A stretch of 11,800 nucleotides of DNA from Euperipatoides rowelli (taxonomy: Eukaryota; Onychophora; Udeonychophora; Euonychophora; Peripatopsidae): NCBI GenBank assembly GCA_003024985.2, contig PXIH01S0008892.1. The stretch is one strand, 5' to 3'. Numbering within the stretch: the stretch's first letter is position 1; each line of letters starts with the position of its first letter. Made by a program: the position numbers and the translations under genes. The notes beneath the pieces are model-generated. The model was not told where the DNA came from. It did not search any database and worked only from the letters and a program-made list of their open reading frames with translations. This document shows positions 1-9,369 of this stretch, piece after piece.

Positions 1-300
1 TTGAAGATTAGATGAAGAAATCATTTAAATTGATAAAAGTTTATTTTTAGAAAGGCAAAGCTTGCAAAGGAGAAATATTGCTCTCTAACAACGTACTTTT
101 ATTTTAAAATAAAATGGAAAGGTAAGGAAATAGCAAGACCTTCTGAATTAGTTTAACTTTTTCCGAGAAGCAAAATATTTAAATCAGATGGCTATTGTAG
201 GTGATTAGAAAAAAAAAGAAAAGTAATAAAAATGATTTTATTGTCAGATAAAATATAGTGGGCTATAATTACAGATTAAAAAATAAAGTTAGCAAAAATT
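1..300. other. A+T-rich non-coding stretch
   Basis: No gene, RNA or repeat could be supported here. The stretch is dominated by A-runs and short purine-rich words, with frequent stops in all frames. It ends at the palindrome-rich repeat that starts at 301. Confidence 0.6.
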
Positions 301-437
301 AAAAAAGTAACTAATTACAGTAACGGTAAGTTACTTCCTTAATAATTTGTAACTAATTACCCACTTAAATACTCCAATTTAAAAGTAACTAGTTACTTGT
401 GCCGTTACTGAAAAAAGTAATTAATTACAGTAACTCG
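301..437. repeat. Palindrome-rich repeat cluster (GTAAYTARTTAC words)
   Basis: Four related 12-bp words occur at 307-318, 349-360, 385-396 and 417-428. The third (GTAACTAGTTAC) and fourth (GTAATTAATTAC) are perfect palindromes; the first two (GTAACTAATTAC) differ from perfection at one position pair. The flanking sequence is also repeated: 301-327 closely matches 411-437 at an offset of 110 bp, and both carry A6, then the word, then CAGTAAC. Words of this type recur in non-autonomous DNA elements of fish and invertebrates; that comparison is from general memory and I cannot name a family. No open frame covers it. It may be a short non-autonomous transposon remnant or simply local duplication of a palindrome. 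Confidence 0.6.
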
Positions 438-772
438 TTCCTTTTACTCAAGTACTCTCCAACACTGAATTACTGTACAGAAAAAAGTAGACTACTTATT
501 GTATATAACTCAAATCTATAAGTGACAATAGGCTAAAATTGATGTAAAAATATTTAAAATAAAAAAGCAACTTTTGTCAAAAGTTCTTCTTTTTAACCTT
601 ATTACAAATATCAGATACATGTAAGTATTGCTCTGATTTTGAAAATAAAATATTCAGAGATTGACTATTAGTGTCAACACAGATATTTTTGCAATCATAT
701 TAAGCAGGAATCCCCCTTTAAGCATATATATGCACTATACCTAATGGAGGAACTATAAGGGCTATAGTAGAT
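438..772. other. Non-coding A+T-rich stretch
   Basis: I see no gene here. One copy of the TAGGCTA word lies at 529-535. A minus-strand open frame of 77 codons (928-695) crosses the end of this stretch and the repeat-like DNA after it. It shows no recognisable domain and I do not regard it as a gene. Confidence 0.55.
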
Positions 773-822
773 ACAGGGTGTTCCAAAAGTCAGTTTTTCG
801 TTACCGGTAACGCAAACTTTTA
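773..822. repeat. Perfect 14-bp palindrome beside an ACAGGGTGT word
   Basis: CGTTACCGGTAACG at 799-812 reads the same on both strands. Imperfect pairing extends outward, with AAAAGT at 785-790 against ACTTTT near 816-821, so about 38 bp can form a hairpin. It is preceded at 773-782 by ACAGGGTGTT. Words like CAGGGTGTYCCAAAAGT are frequent at ends of repeats in arthropod and other invertebrate genomes, which makes a transposon end possible. That last step is inference, and no matching second end was found nearby. Confidence 0.5.
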
Positions 823-851
823 AAACTATATATGCAGAGCAGCCATAATAA

Positions 852-1093
852 TGACATGAGTTTTTTTTGTATATTCTTGTAGCATATATATCAAGGTCTA
901 ACATATTTAAACAAGAAACACATGTCACTATGAAGGCTTTGTGAAATAGAAATCACACAATACCTGAAAAAATTGTAATTTTAAGTTTTTAAAGGGATAA
1001 AAAATAAAAGGCCAATATAGTGACATGGATTTTGTGTGTTATTTTAGTACTTTTTTAATAATACTTTCATAACCTAATATTAAAGTCATGTCA
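852..1093. repeat. Diverged tandem duplication, units bounded by TGACATG and CATGTCA
   Basis: TGACATG at 852-858 and 1021-1027 is followed by CATGTCA, its reverse complement, at 921-927 and 1087-1093. The two units are therefore offset by 166-169 bp. Sequence between the bounds is loosely similar: a T-rich run, a TGTAGCA/TTTAGTA-like word, then TAACATA or TAACCTA. After the right bound, ACTATGAAGGC compares with ATTATGTGAGC. In addition, 921-931 is an exact 11-bp reverse complement of 1018-1028. This looks like an old tandem duplication of a small foldback unit. Divergence is high, so independent origin of some of the words cannot be excluded. Confidence 0.45.
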
Positions 1094-1464
1094 TTATGTG
1101 AGCTATTCAAATGAGAAACATCCAAAAACAAGAAAAATGTTAAATCAGGATTTCGCCTGAGAAAATGGCTATCAATATTTGGCTACAAGAGCCAAAGTAA
1201 AAGGAGTTGGAAGTTAAAAATTAATTTCTGACATCATAATACCATAGGCTACAACATATAAAAAATTATAAAAATTGATGACCTTCACTCTAACTGTCTG
1301 CCTGATTCTTACAGACAATGGCTCTTAATAAAAATCCTATTTTCAAATCAATATTTTGAAGAAATTTGATGATCTGGAATAATTTCCAGAGATTTGGTAA
1401 AAAAAAAAAAGCTACATGGTTTAGGGTTGCATTGGATGAATATTTAAGAAGGTTAAACTAGATT
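1094..1464. other. Non-coding stretch
   Basis: No gene is visible. A short hairpin (TCTGGAA, loop TAAT, TTCCAGA) sits at 1373-1390 and an A-run follows near 1400-1411. One TAGGCTA word lies at 1245-1251. Confidence 0.55.
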
Positions 1465-1547
1465 AAGGGAAAAAGGAAGGGGAGAGGAAGGAGAGAAGAG
1501 AGGGAGGTAGAGAATGGGATCTGGGAAAAGAGTGGAAGGGACAAGAG
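1465..1547 (+). repeat. Polypurine tract
   Basis: Positions 1465-1507 contain only A and G (43 bases), and purines continue with a few interruptions to about 1547. It is far more G-rich than its surroundings. Long homopurine runs can adopt triplex (H-DNA) structures and are common simple-sequence DNA in animal genomes. I see no coding or regulatory context. Confidence 0.75.
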
Positions 1548-2234
1548 TGCAAGATTCGATAGCGCTAGTCCACATTTATCTGGCTATACTGTAACTTTTA
1601 TGCTTTGTCATATAGGATTTTATACTTTAGATATTGTTTTATATTTTGTAATTTGTTTTGAATTTCTGTGACAAAGCTTAAATTTAAATGTAAGGATAAC
1701 TGTAGCCTACAGCTAAAATTTTTACCTAATCCTTTAGTCAAATAAAATAGGCCCTAATAACAATAATAATTATAATAGTTCATAAGCAGATAACTAATAT
1801 GATTCTAAATACTATTTACTGTAGCTCTAAATCAGAATTACACACCTGGAAGGTATAAACTACATAACCTACGGAATGTTAAATTCAAATACTAATAAAT
1901 ATGGTACTTCTTTAACTAAGCTTCTTTGAATATCTCACTTTTCTTAATAGAATACTTTACAGGTCATTAACCAATTGATCAGGATTGATCTGTCAATTGC
2001 AAAACTTATTTTTCAGTCAATCATGCTTAAAAATGCAGTAGGCCTAATATTATCAGTCAATCAGCATAAATCTAGAACACTCATCCAGAATCACATATTG
2101 GGGTGGTGGAATAGTAGAAATTTGAATTTTATTACAAATGAAATTGATTTTATTTATATAACTTTGAATTGAAATTTTAAGAAAATTTTATGATTAAATA
2201 GGGGTAGACTGCATGAAAATTTCATAGTTACCAT
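1548..2234. other. Non-coding A+T-rich stretch
   Basis: No gene could be supported. It includes a weak AAT-type simple repeat at about 1757-1780, a TAGCCTA word at 1703-1709 and TAGGCCTA at 2039-2046. The 65-codon open frame at 1975-2172 has no recognisable domain and no homology that I can identify by eye. Confidence 0.55.
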
Positions 2235-2307
2235 ACCTGATTTGACTTGATTGTTAATGTGTACTCATTCACCTGATTGACTTGACTGTTAATGTGGACT
2301 CATTTCA
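2235..2307 (+). repeat. Two-copy tandem repeat, unit about 36 bp
   Basis: Copy one (2235-2271) and copy two (2272-2307) share CCTGATT, GACTTGA, TGTTAATGTG and ACTCATT, with single-base changes and one indel. This is a simple local tandem duplication with no coding frame. No further copies are seen on either side. Confidence 0.75.
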
Positions 2308-2699
2308 GCGCTTATACTAATGATTTATATAAACACTGAAAAGAAATATAATTTAAATTGAATTGGAAAACTTTGAAGTTTTTTTTATTGAATTAAATGG
2401 AATGTGTTTGTCTTTAGGCTGAATCACATTCTCCATTTTTAAACATGGAAACTTGAAAGGTGTTATCAAAACCAGACTTGGAAATTTTGAAAACTAAAAT
2501 GAATGTACAAACAGAAATATATTAAAATAAAACCCAAAACTAAAATTACCATATCTCAATTGAAATGTGGTAGAAAATAAACCAAAATTTTATAGATAAA
2601 CTAATTATAAACAACGTGAAGAATTGTGAATCTGAGGCCATAAAAAAAAAAAGCAAGATAAAGGAACAAACAAGTCCCAAGACTGGAACAATTTTGGCG
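2308..2699. other. Non-coding stretch
   Basis: No gene is visible. A small imperfect hairpin lies at 2396-2437, with an 11-bp stem, a 2-nt bulge and an 18-nt loop. An A11 run at 2642-2652 lies shortly before the foldback element. Confidence 0.5.
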
Positions 2700-3166
2700 A
2701 CAGCATAGTTTTATCAGCAAAAATATATTAGGAAGTATCAAGATCACTTACTTGCCAAGGGCACTTTGTTGTCTATAGAATATGATTGTTTTAGAAAAAC
2801 ATCTTCATTAATACTCAGTTTGGCGATGAAAACAGCCATTTTACATTACCTAAAATTACACATAGATCCTTCCTTCATCAAAAATCTAGGAATTTTATTG
2901 CCATAAAAAGTGATTTAAAAATAACTGCTCCCCCAATATTAGCATCCGTATTTATAGTAAAATACACCAGGTGGTATCTACGACAAATGGCGATGTAATG
3001 GCTTACACAATTATTAACGAAGATGTTTTTTTCCAAAACGATCATATTCTATAGACAACGAAGTGCCCTTGGCAAGATACGTGATTTATTTTAATTAAAT
3101 CTTTTAATTTGCGCAAAAAAATCTTGACGTTTCCTAATATATTTTTGCTGATAAAAGCGTACCGAC
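2700..3166. mobile_element. Long inverted-repeat (foldback/MITE-like) element
   Basis: Two arms are reverse complements of each other. The outer part is a perfect 25-bp match between 2709-2733 and 3132-3156. The next block, 2751-2813 on the left, pairs with 3012-3076 on the right, with only a few substitutions and a small A-run length difference. It includes the shared word TCTATAGAATATGAT. About 40 bp of A+T-rich sequence at about 3083-3120 in the right arm has no partner on the left, so it was inserted there or deleted from the left. The centre, about 2814-3011, is mostly unpaired and has no open frame of note. No transposase is present, so if mobile it would be non-autonomous. Pairing weakens outside 2709 and 3156, and I could not identify a clear target-site duplication, so the exact ends are uncertain. 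A transcript across it would fold into a long hairpin. Confidence 0.8.
2965..2974 (+). promoter_or_regulatory. CTCF-like core motif (weak candidate)
   Basis: CACCAGGTGG matches the degenerate core CASYAGRKGG of the animal CTCF site. It lies in the unpaired centre of the foldback element. By a rough composition-based estimate a match this good is expected about 0.05 times in a window of this size, but the flanking bases of the full consensus are not matched. This is a motif resemblance only. Confidence 0.2.
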
Positions 3167-4920
3167 CCCACAAATTTAAGTTAAGGTACTAAAATGATAA
3201 AAATATACCTACTGTATATTCATAAAACCAAGAGTATACAACTAAAATATCACTAGGGCTAAAAACAAAAATAAATATAGTAAGCGACAATCACTATCAA
3301 TGCTTTTAACATTATAAAAAAATAATTAGACCAATAAAAATCGATGAGCCAACTGCTTGATGAATGTTACTAATTACAGAAATGAAAAATAGTAAGCTAC
3401 CGGTACCTTAACAGATTGAAATGTGTTTTAATCTACTGTATGACATTTAAACACTGCTATAAAATAGAAGAATATTTCAAAATACCCAGAGCATAAACTA
3501 AATGCAAAGAATTATAGTATTCCAAATTGGAATGAAAGATGGTTATTACAACATAGAAAGGACGAGGCAAATTGAGAGCTGAAAGACACCATTTTGAAAT
3601 TAGCTTGTTCNAAAAGCAAGTTGAAAAAATATTTGGAAACATTGAAGGCTACACACTATAGCAATGACAAAATAATAATTTTGGCAATTGTAGTGCCATC
3701 TATTGTTACCGAGTAGGCTATGCTGCAATGGGCATCCACTACATATAGGCTACAATAATACAATAGATCCCCTTTATACATTAATTTTATACACTAAAGG
3801 CAAATAAAATAATATAATATCTACATTATACTCACCAATCAAAATAAAGTTAAGGCACTCACTATAATCAATAATTCAAGTGTTCCAGATATAATAATTT
3901 GTAGTTTTTTATTTGTTCTGGCTTGAGTTCATTTATCTGTTTACATTCTGATTGTAACTTTACTATTTCTACAGTAAAGATTGTAATCATAGACTGGCAC
4001 CATCTACAGTATTGGATTGTAAACAGATGAATGAAACAGTTAATTGCCTTTTAAATAAAATTAGTTAAATATGTAAATTATTTTTATTAGCATTTGCACT
4101 TTAGTTTTAAGAAGATAGTTTTTTTTTTTAGTAAAGTAGTGAATATAATGAATTCCAGATTTCGCTTGAAATAAATATGTTTATGCCAATCTGTTTGCTG
4201 TTTTTGTCAACCTGTTTATTCATTTAACATATTTTCTCTGTGTTGGAGAATAGTGTATTATGCTTGATGGAGAAGTTGAGAATATATTCATGTATATCTT
4301 GAGTCGCTTCATGTTACTTTTTCTTATACAATGGCAGATGCAGTAAGCTGACAGCCGAAGTCTACTCATCTCTAGAAGACAACAGCAGAATACATTTCAG
4401 CACTCTTTATTATAGATAAAATAACTCTTTCACCCCAAACATTCACTTTATAGTACAGAAGCTGCAGAATAAATAAAGTCATTCAATAATGGAAATAAAT
4501 TAAATCACTCGCAATCAAACTCATGAAGATAACAGATTGTAAAACAACTCTGATAAAAATCTACAGATTTTTAACACCTCAATCCTGATGGAGATTGCCA
4601 CATGAAGCTAAAATAAGTCTATATGTTCTCACATACAATAGAAAATGGCAAAGACCCAGATACCTACAAGTTTCAAGTAAACTAACTTCCACCCCCAGTC
4701 CCCACGTTCAAAACCAAAAAACCAGCAATAGAAAAAGAAACTCCTGTTCGATTATAACCGGTTCCAGTAAGCTTATCAATATCTCCTTAAATTCTTCATT
4801 TAAACTGACAGCGAAACTAATTATAAAATGTTTAAGACTTTATCAACCAAACCTTAATGTAAACACCCTGGATAACTCCTTAGTTACATCTTTACTTTCT
4901 TCAAATGGAAAATAAAAATA
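3167..4920. other. Long non-coding stretch with no supported gene
   Basis: The stretch is A+T-rich, with TAGGCTA words at 3714-3720 and 3746-3752. The base at 3611 is unresolved (N). A palindromic ACCGGT occurs at 3399-3404 and again at 4757-4762. Positions 4595-4915 form the longest open frame of the window, about 106 codons. Its composition follows a C- and A-rich strand bias in this block (20 C against 5 G in 4681-4740). The predicted peptide is rich in S, N, K and L, shows no domain, and has no splice or promoter context that I can defend, so I do not call it a gene. Confidence 0.5.
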
Positions 4921-6400
4921 ATATAACTTGATTATCCAGTCCTCATAAACCAGACACATAAAAACATTATTATGGCCCAATTAAGGAACAATAAAAACTT
5001 GGAGTTCACTTACAGTTTACTACAAACTGCCCACTGCTACCTACAGTATAACATTTTAAAAATTGATTTTTTTGTATTGAGGAAAATACTTTATGGAATC
5101 TTGTATCATTATAAATTTGGTTATGTATGGGGGAGATTAAAATCCAAGCGTATTATATTTAACAATAATGCACTACTTGTGATTGAGATCTTAGCAGATC
5201 AATGAAATCTGTTGTAAAGTCTAAAATTAATTAAGTAATGACAGCTAACAATGTGTCATTCAACAAGTGTCTGAAAATTGCTTCAATAGCCTACTGGAAA
5301 TTCAGGATAATATTGACTATATGTACTCCTTCATAACCTGCTAAATGGCAAAGTAAGGATAACATTTAGATAATTAACAAACTCCTTAAAAAAGCATTTG
5401 AAGATGCAAATAGCCCAGTTACGGCAATTATTGATGATAGCCTAGATATTTAAACTCAAATTATCCATACAAAACTACTAGATGTAATAGAAGGAGCAAA
5501 TGAGAAGTTATAAGTTCAGACAACAGTCAACACCAAAATAACTATCCTTATGACAAATATGTTTTAGCAATTTCAGCAGCTTTGATTGGTGATGAATAAG
5601 AAATATTGAAAAAAAAACACAGGGAATGTGGCACTTGATAGCAAAACATTTAGTGACTAAATTTTAGTCTTCATTACATAATCAAGACTACGGTATACAT
5701 AACAAAACCACAAAGCCTAAAATACTTCCAATTCAGACATAGGATAATGATTTTCACATATAGCCTTTCATTTCTCTTTATTTTATTTTCGCTATTTGTC
5801 TTTTGACTATGCAAATCTTACAAGTTTATTATTAGTAGAAGTTATCTAAAAAGAAGTTACAGCAGAAGGTTGTAATTATTCCAGTCAAGACTATTTAAGG
5901 AGTTTATAGAGAACCGGTTGTTTGCAGCAAAATTTATATTTATTTTCCAAGCAATCTTCAAAATATTTTTCCAGTATTTCTTATAGTCTCAGAAGGAAGC
6001 CATAGAGCCCACGGATTAACATCTTTAAATATGTCTCAGTAGTGAAGCTTCAGAGTTGTGTAGCCAAACTGAACGTTGGTAGTATTTATATATTATGTAC
6101 AAGCTATGAGACTATGTTATAAATCATTATCGTTAAAAGCAGTGAAAGTGAAGCACAAGGATTTATTTGTAAGCAAAAAGTTTTGTGCTACTTATTTTCA
6201 ATAAGTTTTTAGTAACATTCAAGGAGCAGCAATCATAATCAGAGACTGTTTATTTATCCTGTTTTTTTTTTCCTTCTAATTGTTGGATCAAGAAGTTTTC
6301 TAGGGAGAGTCATTGATAACAACAACAATGCCAAAATATTATTGTGTATTCAAGAAAAGAACCCCCAAGGATTAGTCTAATAGTTTTGAAAAATTGATCA
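4921..6400. other. Non-coding stretch; possible decayed coding remnant inside
   Basis: No intact gene is present. TAGCCTA words occur at 5287-5293 and 5438-5444. Between 5370 and 5640, short open segments in two frames look somewhat protein-like: one ends in a D/A/I-rich peptide before a stop near 5452, and another reads an acidic-then-lysine-rich peptide around 5540-5625. They are interrupted by stops and a frame change, and no family could be assigned. A palindromic ACCGGT lies at 5913-5918. The 77-codon frame at 4972-5205 has no recognisable features. Confidence 0.4.
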
Positions 6401-6900
6401 ACGTGCGACAGACATGAGAGTTATTTGTATTATTATATGAGTAGATTGAGTGAGTGATTTGTAAGTTAGATTTAAATAGGGGTATTTTATTTATTTTTTT
6501 TGTATTTATTTCTTTGTGGGGAACAGTGATCTAACAAAGTCATTGTATAGCAATAACATCTAAATTACCTATTTTATAGTAAGCATAACAATAGTTTTAG
6601 TTTCATATTGTTAACTTCCTGTGCAAATTACATTGTGAAAAGTCGAGTAGGTAATAAAAAAGCATTTTGTTGGTATAATTTTGAATCGTTTGTGATTTTT
6701 AGTTTTAGTATTTTTACTTTTAGTATTTTTACTTTCCTTTTGGTGTGTGAGAATCTAGAATTTGTACTCTGTGGTAAATTGTTTCGTACTCTGAGCAAGC
6801 ATTGTTATTTTTGTTTATCTGTTTTGTGTGATCGAGTACTCCAGGGTAGTGCCCAATTCGTTTTGTGTACTATAATTCCTGTGAGTAAGTCACCAAAATT
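6401..6900 (+). other. G+T-biased non-coding block
   Basis: This block is biased toward T and G on the plus strand; for example 6421-6480 contains 14 G and no C. It includes the 15-bp tandem repeat at 6703-6732. The open frame at 6608-6904 (98 codons) is rich in F, C and V, as expected from T- and G-rich DNA. It contains the period-15 repeat as peptide and lacks a recognisable domain, so I treat it as composition-driven. Confidence 0.5.
6703..6732 (+). repeat. Exact 15-bp tandem repeat, two copies
   Basis: TTTTAGTATTTTTAC occurs twice head-to-tail (6703-6717 and 6718-6732). It is a simple low-complexity duplication inside the G+T-biased block. Confidence 0.85.
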
Positions 6901-7620
6901 ATAGATTTGAATTGCTATTAGAACATCTTCTGTGTTCTAAATCTATAGTAATATAGTACAAGGGATGAGAGAAAGAGAAAAAAAACACAACATTTTCTTA
7001 GACTATATTGGAGGGATAAACAAGTTCAAGAAGGGTGTGGTGATGTAAAAAAAAAAAAAAAGAAAGAAATGTAGGCTATTTATAGATCTAGGACCCAGAT
7101 GTTATAATATCAAATGTAAATCCATAACTTTGATAGGCTGAGACTCACAAGAATTATATAAAGAACTATTAGAACTTTGAGTGCCACCTGTAATTCTCAC
7201 TCCCACCAAACAAAACAAAATAACAATACGATGCTTAGCTCTGAGCAGAGACTATTTAACACAGGGTACAAAATTCTAGATTCTCACACAACAAAAAGGA
7301 TAATAAAAATACCAAAACTAAAATCAGATACAACTCAAAATTATACAAATACATATTCTTTATTACCTAATTGACTTTTCACAATATTAGTTTTCATGAT
7401 AAAAACACGGAAATAAAAATCTATTCTTTCCAAAATACGACTTTGTATAAATTTGCAAATTTTCTAACACTTTCAAGTCAACCCAACTCTCATTCCAGAT
7501 TGGCTCCTTAACTATGCATATCTACAGACTTTTCATATGAGTTTTATGAAAAATAAAAAAAAAATCCTGTGGCCTTATATAGTTAAAAGTAATCAAATAC
7601 CGGTATATATATTTTTTCCC
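6901..7620. other. Non-coding stretch with a long A-run
   Basis: No gene is supported. There is an A15 run at 7047-7061 followed by AG-rich sequence, and a TAGGCTA word at 7072-7078. The palindrome ATACCGGTAT lies at 7597-7606, just before the first copy of the dispersed repeat. From about 7180 the plus strand becomes C- and A-rich. Confidence 0.5.
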
Positions 7621-8040
7621 AACACACAATCTTTGACACTAAATAAAATGATCAAAACTCTTTTAAATAAAAAGAAATTAATATCCTACTCTAACCCCTA
7701 ACATTTACAAATAAAAACACAAATTATTCATTTATTTCTACCCCTAGTCAAATTCACATTAGGCTACTTTAAATCACAATTCAATATTATTATTTTTCAG
7801 AACATTTCAATAAAATATTTTTTTCATAGTATAAACATATTGAATCTAATATTTCTAGCAATATAAATCTTTTGAAATTATTTAGGCTATATCACATTTA
7901 TCACAAATGATTAATATAATGAAATTACATACTGTAAGTACCGTACCAGGAATGTTATCTCAAGAAAACCCACCCTCAATCATTACTCATCATCAAAATT
8001 CCTAAACAATAATTTTAGCCATTAGGTAGATGTCAATTAT
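7621..8040 (+). repeat. Dispersed direct repeat, copy A (about 420 bp)
   Basis: This segment matches 10361-10755 in the same orientation over nearly its whole length. Shared words in order include ATCTTTGACACT, AAAATGATCAAAA, CTAACATTTACAAATAA, TAGGCTACTTTA, TTTCAGAACATTTCAATAAA, CATATTGAATCT, ATATTTCTAGCA, TATAAATCTTTT, CTCAAGAAA, ACCCTCAATCATTACT, CATCAAAATTCC and TTTTAGCCATTAGG. Identity is about three quarters by eye, with many small indels. There is no coding frame. The two copies are about 2.74 kb apart and the intervening DNA is not duplicated, so this is a dispersed repeat family or an old partial duplication rather than a simple tandem array. It contains two TAGGCTA words (7760, 7883). 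Confidence 0.85.
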
Positions 8041-9369
8041 TTGATGGTAATCTTACATTCTCAAAAAATAATAGACATTTGACTAATCACAAAAAATATA
8101 TATCCCCTATTTTACATACCGTACTTTAATACCCATAACGTTTAAACTTATGTGATTGTATTAACTTTCATTAAATAAAAATACAGAAAAACCTTCCACA
8201 ATTGAAATTCCTAAAAAATCATCAAACTCCCTTGTCAGATATTCACCTGACCGAGAGACTATTACGATCTAATTGGACTTTTTAGATATTTGTCCTCCCT
8301 CTCACTCTGACCTATTACCTGTTCGAGAGATTGACAAGTCTTTCTTGTGCTGTTAGAAATTCATTCACCCTCTCAGACCTTCCATTTGTCAGAATGATCA
8401 TCAAATGCAGTAGTATACTAACAAATTTCATTAATAGGCTACAATTTACACTAGTCTTAAGTTATAATTATTGTGAAGTTTAGACACCACAATTGCATAT
8501 CTGGATGAAGTTTTAAACTATCTATGTGGTATCTCCTTTTCAAACGTCTATTTCCCTTTCAATCTTATTCTATTTTGAAGATAATAGGATTCCCTATTCT
8601 CATATCAAGTGTATAATGTTCTTATAGTTACGATAGACCTAGGACTTAAACCTAATATGCTTTCTAATATAGCTTAATATACGCGTTTTAATAAATTCAA
8701 CTTTTCCTATATTAAACTTCACTTTACATACACTATATGGCTCTACTGAGTCTTCTAATCCTCATAATAAATTGACTTGGATAAACAAGTGTTTAAGATG
8801 CAGTTACCGACTAAGGCTCATTCCCATTTTTTAACCATTCCTAATAAATAACTTGAATATCCAAGTAATAGCGCAGTTATTTTTCCTACTTTTGATCGTT
8901 TCCTAGGTAGCACTAACAAGGTCACAGGTAAAAACAGAAGGAAAAAAAAAGGTAAATTGTTGCCATATTTATTTTAGTTAATAGTCCCTTTAATGCATAC
9001 TAACATCACAGCCATGACAGACGATTATACTGTAGATCTAATTAAGAGCCCATATTTGAACCACAATAGCCTAACAAAGTAAAAGGATTTTTCTTCATCT
9101 AATTTTCTTCCAAAAGCATGAGTGAAAAAGAAATAAAAGCTGGTTTTGGCTGTTAAAATATTGTCTACCTTTTCAAAGTTTAGTTAAGTTTAGTTGTTAT
9201 TTGGGATCTTCATGTGTGGGTTGTTCTACAAAATCCCGCATTCTAAAGTTTGATTTATATTCAGCGTCCTATCTAGACTTTTAAATATAATATATAGGCT
9301 AGAGGAGAGAAAAATCAAATGAAAGACAAGTAGCATCTTTCTCAATAAAATACTGCTGCATTAGTCAAA
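8041..9369. other. Non-coding stretch, C-biased at its left end
   Basis: No gene could be supported. The C-over-G bias on the plus strand continues to about 8700. TAGGCTA words lie at 8435-8441 and 9295-9301, and TAGCCTA at 9067-9073. A short tandem GTTTAGTTAA/GTTTAGTTGT is present around 9178-9197. The stretch at 8221-8400 is less A+T-rich than its surroundings and repeats the words GAGAGA and TCTGACC or TCAGACC, but I could not assign it. Confidence 0.5.

Noticed and set aside
1373-1390. Short hairpin TCTGGAA-TAAT-TTCCAGA
   Set aside because: A 7-bp stem is within chance expectation for a window of this size and has no supporting context such as a T-run terminator.
2396-2437. Hairpin that could be a microRNA precursor
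   Set aside because: The stem is only about 11 bp with a 2-nt bulge, shorter than a real pre-miRNA. Such hairpins are frequent in A+T-rich DNA.
3611-3611. Unresolved base N
   Set aside because: A sequencing or assembly ambiguity, not biology. It falls inside a 61-codon minus-strand frame that I do not consider a gene.
4331-4351. ATGGCAGATGCA followed by GTAAGC, resembling a tiny first exon with a splice donor
   Set aside because: Four codons and a common donor word are too little evidence. No promoter or downstream exon was found.
4595-4915. Longest open frame (106 codons)
   Set aside because: No domain, low-complexity S/N/K/L composition explained by local C- and A-rich bias, and no splice or promoter context. 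This length is not surprising in 11.8 kb read in six frames.
6304-6375. Short peptide beginning MPKYYCVF, faintly like the start of a THAP domain
   Set aside because: The frame ends after about 15 residues and lacks the second cysteine and the rest of the zinc-binding pattern.
6608-6904. 98-codon open frame with F/S/I/T repeats
   Set aside because: The repeat peptide comes from the 15-bp DNA tandem and the composition follows the T- and G-rich strand bias. No recognisable domain.
9050-9075. Second B-box-like word (GGTTCAAATAT on the minus strand)
   Set aside because: No A box at a suitable distance and the last B-box positions do not match.
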